Source: Roseibacillus persicicus (GTDB lineage: Bacteria; Verrucomicrobiota; Verrucomicrobiia; Verrucomicrobiales; Akkermansiaceae). Taken from it: a stretch of 64,000 nt of DNA. The DNA is taken from contig NZ_BMXI01000013.1 in NCBI RefSeq assembly GCF_014651675.1, positions 23,740 through 87,739 of the forward strand, read 5' to 3'. Shown piece by piece: positions 9,401-17,520 of this stretch. Both the position numbers and the translations under genes were made by a program. Below the pieces are notes generated by a model. That model made no database searches, was not told where the DNA came from, and saw only the letters and a list, made by a program, of their open reading frames with translations. How positions within the stretch are numbered: position 1 is the first letter of the stretch; each line of letters starts with the position of its first letter.

Positions 9401-10729
9401 ATTGTAGAAGCCGTAGAAGTGGCCTTCTTCAATGATTTGGATCTTGCTGGTGGGCACCCAGCCGCCCTGATTGTCGCAGTTGATAAGGGTGCCCTCTGGT
9501 CCGGCGAGGAGACCGTTGGGGGTGCGCAGACCGCCGGCGATGAAGCTTTTCTCGCCCGTGGTGAGGTTGGTCTTCATCAGGGAACCCCGATGGGGTGGGT
9601 TGGCTCCATTGAGACCGCGCGCTTCCTGTCCCGGAAAGTCGCTGGAGCGGTTGATGGAGGTTGACAAGGCACTGTATGCAAAACCGTCCCGCTCGACGAT
9701 TCCGAAGTGAAAGTGGTGGTAGTTGTCCGAAACCCAACCATCGGTGATGGTTTCGTGGGTTTCATAGTAACCATCCGCGTCGTTGTCTTTCAGCCGGGTG
9801 AGGGCTAGACGCTGGGTGACCACGAGGTCGCCGTCGACGAACTTCATCCCCAAGGGTTCGGAAAGGTTGGAGGCGACTTCGGTGACCGTCATTTGGTTGG
9901 GATCTCCCAGCAAGGTGTTGGTGACCATGTAGACCTTGCCGTCTCCACCGGCAGAAGGCTCGGGGAATCCGAATTGGTTGGGCTCGAAGGTGGAGACGAA
10001 AAGTTGGCCGTCGTCACGCACGGCCAATGCTCCGACCTTAGGTTGAAAGCTGTTGGGGCGGGACTGGCGAACAGTCCAGGAAGGGTGGGCGGAATTCAGG
10101 GGAGAACCATTACCCGGCCGGATGGAGGAGCCGGGGCGCAGGATTTCTTTTTTCCCGGGAGCGGTAACGCGGGTGACATTGGCGAGGGTGCTGAAGGCGT
10201 TCGCGGGGATAGTGACGAAGGCCTGGCTGCCAGGGGGCTTCCATTCCAGAAGTAGTCTTTGGCCCCCCGAGTTTTCAAAATAGCGGAGCTCGAATTCATG
10301 GGGACCGGAGGCGAGGTTGATAGAGCCGGTTTGAGAGATGGCGGCGTGGATGCCGTCATTGGCAACTACGAGCTCGTCTTCAATATTGAGAGTGGAGCCA
10401 TCGTCGGAAGTGATGCGGAAATCGTAGTCGCCTGGGGAGGTGATTTCCAAACGTCCGGAAATCTCGACAATGAATTCGTTGGAGTAGCCGGCAAAGGAGG
10501 CGGTGGACTCATAGTCGACGAGGGCGTGCTTTTCATCAACATTCGGGTTCTGCCCTTCGATGAGAGGGTAGAGACGGTCCATCTCTTCCTGAATATCGAA
10601 AAGGCGAAAGGTGAAACCTTGCTCGTAGGTCTGCGCGAAAGAGCGGGATCCAGTGGCGGCGGTGGCAAGGACGAGGGCGATCGTCCAAGGGCGGAAACTC
10701 CTCCAGGAGGGAGCGTGAGCTTTTATCAT
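6413..10729 (-). CDS. Giant secreted multidomain protein: PA14, beta-propeller, cadherin-like, calcium repeats, DUF1080
   Basis: About 1438 residues with a signal peptide (WTIALVLATAATGSRSFAQ). Domains in order: PA14-like (about 25-180; SPGDYDFRITSDDGS, LLLEWKPPG); a sorbosone-dehydrogenase-type beta-propeller (about 190-600; EPLGMKFVDGDLVVTQ, HHFHFGIVERDG); a cadherin-like repeat (about 670-770; VQENKPIGTLIGAF); a jelly-roll segment (about 840-1080) like those in the next two genes; thrombospondin type 3-like repeats (DDDEDGLSNREE, DSDGDGQSNFIE); an S-DL...FLRV module; and a C-terminal DUF1080/3-keto-disaccharide hydrolase domain (SGFIYYPGTFTDFVLRLQFK ... GFIGLQDSH). The likely role is extracellular carbohydrate binding or turnover. 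ATG 10729 is chosen; GTG 10738 is also possible. Confidence 0.85.
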   Translation of the reverse strand: MIKAHAPSWRSFRPWTIALVLATAATGSRSFAQTYEQGFTFRLFDIQEEMDRLYPLIEGQNPNVDEKHALVDYESTASFAGYSNEFIVEISGRLEITSPGDYDFRITSDDGSTLNIEDELVVANDGIHAAISQTGSINLASGPHEFELRYFENSGGQRLLLEWKPPGSQAFVTIPANAFSTLANVTRVTAPGKKEILRPGSSIRPGNGSPLNSAHPSWTVRQSRPNSFQPKVGALAVRDDGQLFVSTFEPNQFGFPEPSAGGDGKVYMVTNTLLGDPNQMTVTEVASNLSEPLGMKFVDGDLVVTQRLALTRLKDNDADGYYETHETITDGWVSDNYHHFHFGIVERDGFAYSALSTSINRSSDFPGQEARGLNGANPPHRGSLMKTNLTTGEKSFIAGGLRTPNGLLAGPEGTLINCDNQGGWVPTSKIQIIEEGHFYGFYNDTDLTNDNYPTGGAPSDYSDQPVTPPAIWLPHSEVAKSPSELVPLDNGIYAGQYLFGEVTLGGIRRASLEKVNGVWQGCAYRFSQGFEGGVNRLAWASDGSLYVGCIGATSNWSWQGTTYGLQRLEPKTDGTVAFDIKNVRALPDGFEIEYTKPIDPSFAEHPSNFSVVQWTYTPTPDYGGPKQQQSTLFVNDSTLSADGRKVRLQVNGLKEGFVHHITADPPSTTDEVLWSTEAWYTLNAIPENVTDAITGVTLSAQSVQENKPIGTLIGAFDATHQDAGESVTFTLPEGQFDNDLFQIEGTNLLTNFPFDFERNALYSILVRAADSARNFTTVAFDITITDESSEHPASAIELTSHVLPIPHSSNSQVGRLLITDPDLGDLNTGATLTQEGTGALLASEAFAYNDGSLIARNGGVGFDGAWTTVTGSTSVTGGFAVQSTASSRIVRLLDTSTGGPLAAYRDSSSNIGQDGTTLYVSYLQQIPQGGLNATGIVEFRRDGNADSSTIFNTGVDTNPAPATYGMRLKRTAALTLAAPSGPTSEMHRLVLKIEFGANNNDTITFYQDPASNGESSPVGSLSSNDLSFDRLGFGSFQGGELIVGDIRFADNFAAVVPASTTASHLLELVAGPGDDHNNSFRIVGDNLLANETLTAGSYSLRIRATDSAGEAYEEMLVVYVGDGLADDDEDGLSNREEVEAGLNPNDASDAALDSDGDGQSNFIEVMGGSSPFDPSSLFQSSLQVSPEETSLDFTSQAGRLYFLEKSSDLFDWQSYGSSLTADSSLTRLLLPDLLADDEKGFLRVAAGFQSITPINLLENGLSNWSFVTSDPAEWDYNSTTGVLKHVRSISSGFIYYPGTFTDFVLRLQFKTTPGTNAGIFTRATPGTSQPWIDGNEIQIDNIDVEGPDRETGSVYRRIAANPGYDPADNVWHSMEIRQVGRSIRVEIDGLVLVDVLDTAAEYPEITWPESGFIGLQDSHHNPLGTTIEYRNLLLYPLP

Positions 10730-10799
10730 ATCGCCCACGCTGAACCCCGAGCCCGTGCTTGGGAACTGGTCAATGGTCTAGGCTGGGAGGGGACCCTAA

Positions 10800-10814
10800 A
10801 CTTTTGGCTAGCTT
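10800..10814 (+). promoter_or_regulatory. Shared 15-bp upstream element, copy 1
   Basis: The word ACTTTTGGCTAGCTT lies 83 bases before the ATG of the PEP-CTERM gene and recurs exactly before the next gene (11809-11823). The identity does not extend beyond the word, which argues for a binding or promoter element, not a duplicated region. TTGGCT could serve as a -35 hexamer. Confidence 0.45.
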
Positions 10815-10896
10815 GTTAAAAAAATTCAGAGCCCTCAAATGGCGAGTGAACTGGGACATCTCGATTGTCGTGGTCTTGATAAATACAAAACTCATT

Positions 10897-11730
10897 ATGA
10901 AAAAACTAACATCTAACAGTTTGGCATTGGTCGCCTGCACATTTGTTTCGCAACCACTCTTTGGCGCTCTGACCGTATACGAAGGATTCGAGTACACATC
11001 CGGGGAAGGTCTATCGACTCAAAATGGAGGGGTGGGGTTTGCCGGAGGGGAAGCCTGGAACGTCGGAACTGCGACCGGGGCTTCGGTAGGGAGTCTGACG
11101 GTTGCTTCGGATTCGTTGTCCTACGGTGCATTGCAAACCACTGGGGGCGCGGCAATGGGTGTCCGGTCAGGATCCAGCGTGGCGATGTTTCGTGACTTTG
11201 GATCGACCATTGGAGGAAGTGGTTCCAACGTGTGGATGAGTTTTCTAATCGATGTGGAGGGCAACACCGCTGGGTTCTCTCTCTACAACGGGGGTTCTGA
11301 GGCGACGTTCTCGGGAGGAATCAATAGCGGCTACAGCCACCGACTCTATAGCGGGGGTGGTGACCCGATGAGCAGCGCCATTTCCAATTCTCCTGCTGCC
11401 GCTATCGCACCGGGAGCGCATTTGATGGTGGCCCAATTTGATATGAGCGGGGGAACTCCCACCTTCAATCTCTGGGTCGATCCTGATGTTGCCAGTTTGG
11501 GCACGGGTGCGGCGCCAGTGGGAGGAACCTTCAGTTCCGTAACCAGCGGAACCCAGAACTTTAGCTTCGATAGCATTCGGATCGGGATGTTTTCCAGCGA
11601 CCAGACCATGGTGTTGGATGAGCTGCGAATTGGGGAAAGCTGGGCTGATGTTTCCCCGATTCCCGAGCCGTCAACAGTCCTTCTGGTCGGACTTGCGGGA
11701 GTTGGTTTGGCCCGGCGCAAGCGCGTCTAA
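10897..11730 (+). CDS. PEP-CTERM sorting-domain protein
   Basis: A 277-residue secreted protein. The N-terminal signal peptide (MKKLTSNSLALVACTFVSQPLFG) is followed by a glycine- and serine-rich jelly-roll-like domain starting LTVYEGFEYTSGEGLS. The C-terminus has the full PEP-CTERM signature: the motif PEPS, a hydrophobic helix (TVLLVGLAGVGLA) and a basic tail RRKRV. Such proteins are processed by an exosortase and go to the cell surface or extracellular matrix. ATG 10897 is chosen because it opens the signal peptide; the in-frame extension upstream overlaps the promoter region. No exosortase is in the window. Confidence 0.88.
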   Translation: MKKLTSNSLALVACTFVSQPLFGALTVYEGFEYTSGEGLSTQNGGVGFAGGEAWNVGTATGASVGSLTVASDSLSYGALQTTGGAAMGVRSGSSVAMFRDFGSTIGGSGSNVWMSFLIDVEGNTAGFSLYNGGSEATFSGGINSGYSHRLYSGGGDPMSSAISNSPAAAIAPGAHLMVAQFDMSGGTPTFNLWVDPDVASLGTGAAPVGGTFSSVTSGTQNFSFDSIRIGMFSSDQTMVLDELRIGESWADVSPIPEPSTVLLVGLAGVGLARRKRV

Positions 11731-11753
11731 GGCTTATCTTCTTTGCACTTAAA

Positions 11754-11798
11754 GAGAGGCTTCGGCGGACCGTCGAGTGTTTATCGAAGCCGCCTCTC
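11754..11798 (+). terminator. Hairpin after the PEP-CTERM gene, possible terminator
   Basis: GAGAGGC pairs with GCCTCTC, and TTCG with CGAA inside, giving a hairpin 24 bases after the stop. There is no run of T after it, so it may be only a weak terminator or a processing site. Confidence 0.35.
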
Positions 11799-11808
11799 TG
11801 CCTCATAG

Positions 11809-11823
11809 ACTTTTGGCTAGCTT
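11809..11823 (+). promoter_or_regulatory. Shared 15-bp upstream element, copy 2
   Basis: An exact second copy of ACTTTTGGCTAGCTT, 36 bases before the ATG of the calcium-repeat protein gene. If TTGGCT is a -35 box, AATATC lies 17 bases downstream as a plausible -10 here; the first copy lacks a good -10 at this spacing. Confidence 0.45.
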
Positions 11824-11858
11824 TCTCATTTTAGAAATATCTTCACACTGCAAAAACC

Positions 11859-14264
11859 ATGAAAAAACCACTGCTGCAATCATCTCTCCTTGTTGTCTTT
11901 TCGACATCAGTTGGAGCGGAGCTTCTCTTCGAAGAATCCTTCAATTATCCCGAAGGCCCGTTGGCCGGCAATACCAACAACGGACAGGCTTGGGTGAATA
12001 ATGTCGGAGACGATACAATCAATACCGTGGCGGCCAATAGCTTGGAAGTGACGGCCCCGACTGGATTTCTAACAGCTGGAGGGCGGGCAGTGCAAACCAC
12101 TGCGAGTTCCCGGGTTTCTCTGAACTTGGGGAGCGAAATTGTTCCCGGTACCGAAGGGACCACCATTTACCTGAGCTTCGTTCATAAGCTCAACTTCGTC
12201 GATGTGCCTCGTTCCCAGATCATTGAGTTTTGGCGGGGTGCGCAATTGGATAATAATACGGTGTTTTCCTTTGGAGTGGATACCAACAGTGCGGCTCCTG
12301 ACTATGGGTTGTTGATCGATAAGAATGCTGCTGGTGCGGTGGCCCTGGATGTCGGCACTGCTGATGCTGAGGAGCACCTGGTAGTCATTCGCATCGATTT
12401 CGGCGCTGCGGATGAGGACACTTTGTCGATTTATTTGGATCCGGGTGAGACCGAGCCTGCGAGCAGCGATGGCACGGCGATTTACACGAATCTTTCGTTC
12501 ACCCGCCTTGGCTTTGGTAGCTTTCAGGTCAGTTCTCATGAGGTGGATGAGATTCGAATCGGGACCACTTACTCCGATGTGGTGAAGGTTTTTGTGGACG
12601 AGGACAACGATGGGATGAACGATGTCTGGGAGAGCGAGAATGGATTGTTGGTGGGAACCAATGATGCTTCGGGTGACGCGGATAGCGATGACCTCACGAA
12701 CTTGGAAGAATTCCTGGCGGGGACCGATCCTCAGGATGAAGACTCGGATGACGACGGTCTCACTGATGGGGAAGAGGCTTCCCCGACGATGAACATCAAC
12801 CCCTATCAGGATGATGTTCTCGGGAGTGCGCCGGGCGATCTGATGAACCCGCTATCGAATGATAGTGATGGCGATGGGGTCTTGGATGAAGAAGAGGTGA
12901 AGGCTGGCGAGGATGGCTTTGTCACCAATCCGAATTATGAGGATACTGACGAAGATGGAATGCCGGACAAATGGGAGATCGACGAACAGTTGAACCCTGT
13001 CGACAGCTCTTCGCCCAATGGGGCAAACGACGATCCGGACAGCGACAACATCGATAACCTGGACGAATACACTATTGGCACCCAGCCACGCAATCCGGAT
13101 ACCGATGGGGATGGATACAACGATGGGGCGGAGGACTTATATGGCTCTTGGGCCAGTGTGGGAGAGACGGGAACTGACCCTCTCAATCCTGATAGTGACG
13201 GTGATGGGCTCAAGGATGGAGAGGAGAACCCCGATAGCGGGGTCCTTGGAGGCCTACCGCACCGCTCGGATCCTAATGTTTTCGATAGTGACGAAGATGG
13301 TTTTGGCGACGGGATTGAGGTGGAGTATGGATCCGATCCCGACGATGAAAATAGCGTTCCGACGATCGAGCCAACCGTGGCATCTATCCAGTTCGACTTT
13401 GAGCCACTATCCTCAAATACTGGAAAGTATGCGGGAAGTTACGCTCCTGCGGAAGGCGGAGTCGTGGCCCCAGCCCAGTTCTTTGGCTATTTGGGCGAGG
13501 ATGAAAATTTCTTCAATAGTCTGAGCGGCGATGGAGGAGGGAGTTTGGTCTCCGCCACTGGAGAGCCGGTGCCGGGTATCAACGTCGACTTTGGTACTTT
13601 GTCGGGAGGAGTCTTTGACTTCGATGATGAGCCAAGTCAGTCGGGTGGAGGGACGCCGGCCAATTCCGATATCTACCGGACTCCCTTGATGTGGGATTGG
13701 CTTTTCACTCGTGATGGCAAGGCGTTGGTGGCGAGGGTCAATGGATTGGCAGCTGGAACTTACCGGGTCATTGCGCTGGTTCGTGAGGGAAGCGAGGTTG
13801 GTCGCACCTACGATGTTTCCTTCGGAAAACAGGTCGCGGATGAATCGCAAGACCCAGTGCTTGGGACGCCTTACGTTGGAATCGCAGGTGCACCCGCAAT
13901 TTGGACGGAGTCCCAGAATTACTTCACGGATGTGCAAACGATTGCGGACAATGAGTATCTCGTCGTCAGTGTCAATCCGACCAACGCGGCCTTCGGGACC
14001 TTGCAAGGTTTGCAGATTTTTCCTGAAGTCGGAGACATCGAGGTTGTGTCCTGCAACTTGGTGGGTCAGGCGACGTTCCAGATCGACTTCAAGGGAGTTC
14101 CTTCCACCGAATATGGAATTGGTAGCACGGTGACGCTTGAAGGCGGTTTCACCACAATTGATGGTATGTCTGCCACTACTGATGGCAGTGGTTTGGGGCA
14201 GTTCCTGGTGACGGTCGATTTGGAAACCAATCCCAAAATGTTCTTTCAGATTCACCAAGAATAA
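11859..14264 (+). CDS. Secreted thrombospondin type 3-like calcium-repeat protein
   Basis: An 801-residue exported protein. After the signal peptide (MKKPLLQSSLLVVFSTSVGA) comes a jelly-roll-like domain, about residues 24-235, closely resembling internal modules of the two preceding secreted proteins (LLFEESFNYPEG ... FTRLGFGSFQ). Residues of about 240-495 hold some nine acidic DxDxDG repeats (DEDNDGMND, DSDDDGLTD, DSDGDGVLD, DTDEDGMPD, DTDGDGYND, DSDGDGLKD, DSDEDGFGD), each expected to bind Ca2+. A further beta-rich domain and a terminal FFQI-ending module follow. It is probably an extracellular adhesive or structural protein. A strong terminator follows it. Confidence 0.85.
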   Translation: MKKPLLQSSLLVVFSTSVGAELLFEESFNYPEGPLAGNTNNGQAWVNNVGDDTINTVAANSLEVTAPTGFLTAGGRAVQTTASSRVSLNLGSEIVPGTEGTTIYLSFVHKLNFVDVPRSQIIEFWRGAQLDNNTVFSFGVDTNSAAPDYGLLIDKNAAGAVALDVGTADAEEHLVVIRIDFGAADEDTLSIYLDPGETEPASSDGTAIYTNLSFTRLGFGSFQVSSHEVDEIRIGTTYSDVVKVFVDEDNDGMNDVWESENGLLVGTNDASGDADSDDLTNLEEFLAGTDPQDEDSDDDGLTDGEEASPTMNINPYQDDVLGSAPGDLMNPLSNDSDGDGVLDEEEVKAGEDGFVTNPNYEDTDEDGMPDKWEIDEQLNPVDSSSPNGANDDPDSDNIDNLDEYTIGTQPRNPDTDGDGYNDGAEDLYGSWASVGETGTDPLNPDSDGDGLKDGEENPDSGVLGGLPHRSDPNVFDSDEDGFGDGIEVEYGSDPDDENSVPTIEPTVASIQFDFEPLSSNTGKYAGSYAPAEGGVVAPAQFFGYLGEDENFFNSLSGDGGGSLVSATGEPVPGINVDFGTLSGGVFDFDDEPSQSGGGTPANSDIYRTPLMWDWLFTRDGKALVARVNGLAAGTYRVIALVREGSEVGRTYDVSFGKQVADESQDPVLGTPYVGIAGAPAIWTESQNYFTDVQTIADNEYLVVSVNPTNAAFGTLQGLQIFPEVGDIEVVSCNLVGQATFQIDFKGVPSTEYGIGSTVTLEGGFTTIDGMSATTDGSGLGQFLVTVDLETNPKMFFQIHQE

Positions 14265-14299
14265 TTCGCTCTGGTAAAGCGGATTGACTGGTTCGTGGT

Positions 14300-14350
14300 C
14301 CCGGAGTTTCGGTTTGTCGTGTAGACCGAAGCTCCGGGAATTTTTTTTTT
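14300..14350 (+). terminator. Rho-independent terminator
   Basis: CCCGGAGTTTCGGT pairs almost perfectly with ACCGAAGCTCCGGG across an 11-base loop and is followed by a run of more than ten T. It ends the calcium-repeat gene transcript. Confidence 0.85.
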
Positions 14351-14354
14351 GTTC

Positions 14355-16571
14355 TCAGCGCGTGAGTCGGACCTTGCGACCTGTTAGATATCCTTTGAGC
14401 GTGAGTTCGTTTCCTTTTGGAAGGACGAAGACTGCGCCATGTTCCTTTTGACTGAAAAAGGCGACGCCCTTGTTCTCCAACCATGCTTTCCAGACCGGCG
14501 GAATCTGTTCGGCCTCGGGGTAGGATTGCTCTGTGGCGATGATGGCCTTGGGAGCGACTGCTTTCACAAAGGCGTCGTGCCCCATGCTGTCCCTTTGATT
14601 TCGTCCACAGATCCAAAGGTCGGATTGGAGATGCTTCCCACTTTCTAGCAACGCCTTTTCGGTTTCATAGCCCGTATCCGCAGTCACGAGAATCGACCAA
14701 CCGTTTTGAAAAATGCGGACGACGATTCCCCGGTCATCGGACCGTGGTGAGTGTGGGTTGCCGGGGTGGAGGACCTCGATCCAAGTCTCTTCATCGACAG
14801 GGAGCCTGGGGGTGGAGTCGGGGTAATGGAGGGTTATGTTTTCTTCGCGGCAGGTAGTGACGAGTTCCGCAAGGCTGTAGCGTTCGGACTCTCGTGGAAC
14901 AAGAACTTGGCCTACCGGGAAGCTGCGGGCGGCTTCTTCCAATCCACCGATATGAGCGGCGTCGTTGTGGGTGGCAATGAGCGAATCGCAGGAGAGGCCA
15001 TAGGCCTCAAGGGCGGGATCGACAATCCACCAGAAGCTGGATTCGCTTCCGGCATCGATGAGAACTCCTCCTCCGGCATCGAGGTGGATTGCCGCTCCGC
15101 CGTATGGGATGTCCAGCACGCACATTCCTTCTTCCCACTCGGCGCGGTTCTGGTATCGCATCCAGGCCCCCGGCCAGTTGCTCATGGTTGCTGCGGAGTG
15201 GCGGGCAAAGTGAGCGAGCTCTCCGTTGATCGCATTGAGTTTGAGTGCAACGGGTTGTGCGATGCTTCCGAGAGTCAGACTCAGGAAAGCGCAGCAGAGA
15301 ATTAGGAACGCCACCATTACCATCAGGACGCTGGCGAAGCTCGCGATGGGGGTGAACCATCCGAAGTAGAAAACACTGAGTGGTGCGGATCCCGACCAGG
15401 CCGCCAATGAGACCGTAAACATCTTTCCGACCTTGTTGCGGCTCCAATGGGTGAAACGTTGCCATCGGGACCAGACGGGTTTCGGGAGATACGGATCGTG
15501 CGCCAAATGCGGTTCGACGCGGCACCAGATGAGCGGCTCCAAGAGGAGAATGACCCCCACAACGAGGAAGCTGAGTTGGAAGCCTGCTTGCCAAAGCTGG
15601 AAGCTATCGAGGAAGAGGACCACGATCGCAGCGGCAAAGAGATTATTCACCACCGAGGGGCGGCGTAGCAAAAGGAAGCGTCCCAATAGGAGTGCTCCCA
15701 TGAGAGAGGCGCGCAGAGCGGGTGGACGGAGCCCCGTGATGAATGCATAGCCAAACATGGCGAAGAGCACTGCCCAGATTAGCACTCGGGGAGGGAGGCG
15801 GAGAAGCTTTCCGACCCCGAAGACGATGAGGGCGACAAGCCCTACGTGCAAACCGCTCACCGCAAAAACGTGCATCGTTCCCGTCTTTCGAAAATCATCA
15901 AAGGCCCGGCTGCCCGTAGACTTTTCGCCAAGGATCACAGCTTGGACGACTTCGGCTGATTCCCGGTTCTCAATGCCGTTGGTTAGACGTTCGATGAGGT
16001 TCAGACGGATCTCTTCCGACCACCCGCGAAGGACGGGGAAGCCATGTGACCAGCCAACCATCTCTGCGGAAGTGACCTCGACAGAGCCCGCGATGCCTCG
16101 TTTCCAAAGTGTGTCGCGGGGATCCCATCCGGCGGGATTGCGGGAGGGGATGTCTTTATGGGGAGTTCCCATGAGGGTGATTCGCTGGCCGGTCCGAAAT
16201 TCTCTGGGTAGGCCATCGAGGGTCAGACGTGCTCCCTCGTCGGTCTCGAAAAGGCGTCGCACCAAGCCGGCGCGGTTACTTTCCAAAAGTGTGCCGGTCA
16301 GAGAGATATCGGCTTTTCTTTGGAACTCTTCGGCGAGGATGTCTCGTTGCTTCCGCCTTTCATCATGTAGGATCGCGAAGGCAAGGGTGATGAGAGCTGC
16401 CGCCACGACTGTTGGCTTGAATCGCCAAAGCCCTCCGAAGAGGGCGCTGGTAACGATTGCCACCAGGAGAGCCCATGCTCCCCATTCGGACACTAGAATG
16501 CCCAAGACTGCTCCGGCGAAGGGCAGAAGGAGGGGGCAGCGGCCGAGGGCGGGGAGGGGACCGGACTTCAC
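14355..16571 (-). CDS. comEC: ComEC/Rec2-type DNA uptake channel with metallo-beta-lactamase domain
   Basis: A 738-residue polytopic inner-membrane protein. ComEC carries single-stranded DNA through the inner membrane during transformation. Residues 1-60 hold membrane helices; about 60-180 form the soluble DUF4131-like domain; about 205-460 are the competence domain, with the signature GTMHVFAVSGLHVGL; about 480-735 form the beta-lactamase-like domain, with THNDAAHIGGLEEA and VLVTADTGYETEKALL. In this domain the usual HxDxDH reads HNDAAH, so one typical metal ligand (the second Asp) is replaced by Ala, although ComEC domains vary here. The gene begins 10 bases after the TPR gene stop, so the two form an operon. 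No comEA or comF is nearby. Confidence 0.9.
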   Translation of the reverse strand: MKSGPLPALGRCPLLLPFAGAVLGILVSEWGAWALLVAIVTSALFGGLWRFKPTVVAAALITLAFAILHDERRKQRDILAEEFQRKADISLTGTLLESNRAGLVRRLFETDEGARLTLDGLPREFRTGQRITLMGTPHKDIPSRNPAGWDPRDTLWKRGIAGSVEVTSAEMVGWSHGFPVLRGWSEEIRLNLIERLTNGIENRESAEVVQAVILGEKSTGSRAFDDFRKTGTMHVFAVSGLHVGLVALIVFGVGKLLRLPPRVLIWAVLFAMFGYAFITGLRPPALRASLMGALLLGRFLLLRRPSVVNNLFAAAIVVLFLDSFQLWQAGFQLSFLVVGVILLLEPLIWCRVEPHLAHDPYLPKPVWSRWQRFTHWSRNKVGKMFTVSLAAWSGSAPLSVFYFGWFTPIASFASVLMVMVAFLILCCAFLSLTLGSIAQPVALKLNAINGELAHFARHSAATMSNWPGAWMRYQNRAEWEEGMCVLDIPYGGAAIHLDAGGGVLIDAGSESSFWWIVDPALEAYGLSCDSLIATHNDAAHIGGLEEAARSFPVGQVLVPRESERYSLAELVTTCREENITLHYPDSTPRLPVDEETWIEVLHPGNPHSPRSDDRGIVVRIFQNGWSILVTADTGYETEKALLESGKHLQSDLWICGRNQRDSMGHDAFVKAVAPKAIIATEQSYPEAEQIPPVWKAWLENKGVAFFSQKEHGAVFVLPKGNELTLKGYLTGRKVRLTR

Positions 16572-16581
16572 GAACCGAACT

Positions 16582-17373
16582 TCACGACTCGCCTAGCTCA
16601 TGCAGTTTGTGCATGGCATTGGCAGAGTGGCGGGTTTGAGGGAATCGATCGATGACATCGCGTAGCAGGGTAATCGCTTGATCGTGCTCATTGAGGTCGT
16701 TCTCGAAGATTTCGATTTTGCGGAAAAGGAAAAAGGCCTCGTCGTTTTCGCGCCAGCCACCCCGCGCGAGAGCCTGTTCCAAGGTCAGGAGAGCTGCATG
16801 GGGATTCTCGAGTCGTTCGCGTTGCAGCATGGCGATTTCCACCCAGGGCAGCCGGTTGTCGGGCTCCTCGGTCGCGGCTTCCTGATAGAGTTCGATCGCC
16901 TGTTCCCATTCGCCTTGGGCAACTGCGGCTTGCGCCCGGGTGAGCGCGCTGGGGCCTCCAACCTTTTGGGTCGAACCGTAGACTTCCTCCGAAGCGCGCT
17001 GGACCACGTTGGGTAGAATATAGCTCACGATCAGAAAGCCGGTGAAAACGCCCGTTACGATGAAGAGGGCAAAAGTCAGGATAGGGCTGCCTTTTTTGCC
17101 TGTTCCCAGGAATTTCTCGTAGGCCGCAGCGAGTTCGGCGGAAGGCTCCTCGCCATTGGCCAGCTCTTCGGGGCTGAGTTGGGTTCCCTCTTCGTAAAGG
17201 GGGATGAGAACGTTTTCGTTGGGGTCCAGGTCGAAATGGCCGGTGTCTTCCAACAACTCGATTTCGTTGGTGGTCAAAGCGGTGTCGACTTCCTTGGAAG
17301 ATTGCACGGACTTCACAGTGGCGGTGACCAACCCGGCGAGAATGATGAGATAGAGGATCAGTTTTTTATCCAT
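16582..17373 (-). CDS. TPR-containing membrane protein
   Basis: A 263-residue protein with two hydrophobic segments: KLILYLIILAGLVTATV at residues 4-20 and SPILTFALFIVTGVFTGFLIVSYIL at about 96-120. The loop between them is acidic and would be outside the cytoplasm. The C-terminal third is alpha-helical TPR sequence (AQAAVAQGEWEQAIELYQEAATEEPDNRLPW and further repeats to AMHKLHEL). TPR arrays mediate protein contacts; the partner is unknown. It is the first gene of the operon with comEC. Confidence 0.78.
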   Translation of the reverse strand: MDKKLILYLIILAGLVTATVKSVQSSKEVDTALTTNEIELLEDTGHFDLDPNENVLIPLYEEGTQLSPEELANGEEPSAELAAAYEKFLGTGKKGSPILTFALFIVTGVFTGFLIVSYILPNVVQRASEEVYGSTQKVGGPSALTRAQAAVAQGEWEQAIELYQEAATEEPDNRLPWVEIAMLQRERLENPHAALLTLEQALARGGWRENDEAFFLFRKIEIFENDLNEHDQAITLLRDVIDRFPQTRHSANAMHKLHELGES

Positions 17374-17464
17374 AAGCTAACAGACAGACTAACTCCACTT
17401 GGTCGGAAAGGAAATGAAGAAAACGCATGGAAGATAGGTTCTGCATCAAGTCAGACATGCGGGC

Positions 17465-17495
17465 ACAAAAAAGGCCACGAACTCGTCGCGGCCTT
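17465..17495 (-). terminator. Rho-independent terminator of the first small lipoprotein gene
   Basis: Read on the minus strand, AAGGCC pairs with GGCCTT, with three more inner pairs after one mismatch, and a run of T follows. It lies about 25 bases after the stop of the 54-codon gene. Confidence 0.72.
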
Positions 17496-17520
17496 CTTCG
17501 GTAAAGAGATTGTCAGAAAC

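Noticed and set aside
10800..10820. A sigma-54 promoter in the TTTTGGCTAGCTT word, as known for some PEP-CTERM genes of Proteobacteria.
   Set aside because: The -24 TTGGC matches, but neither copy has the GC of the -12 element at the right spacing.
16334..16571. Loss of function of comEC because of the altered HNDAAH metal site.
   Set aside because: The channel part is intact and ComEC beta-lactamase domains are known to vary, so degeneration cannot be claimed from one residue.
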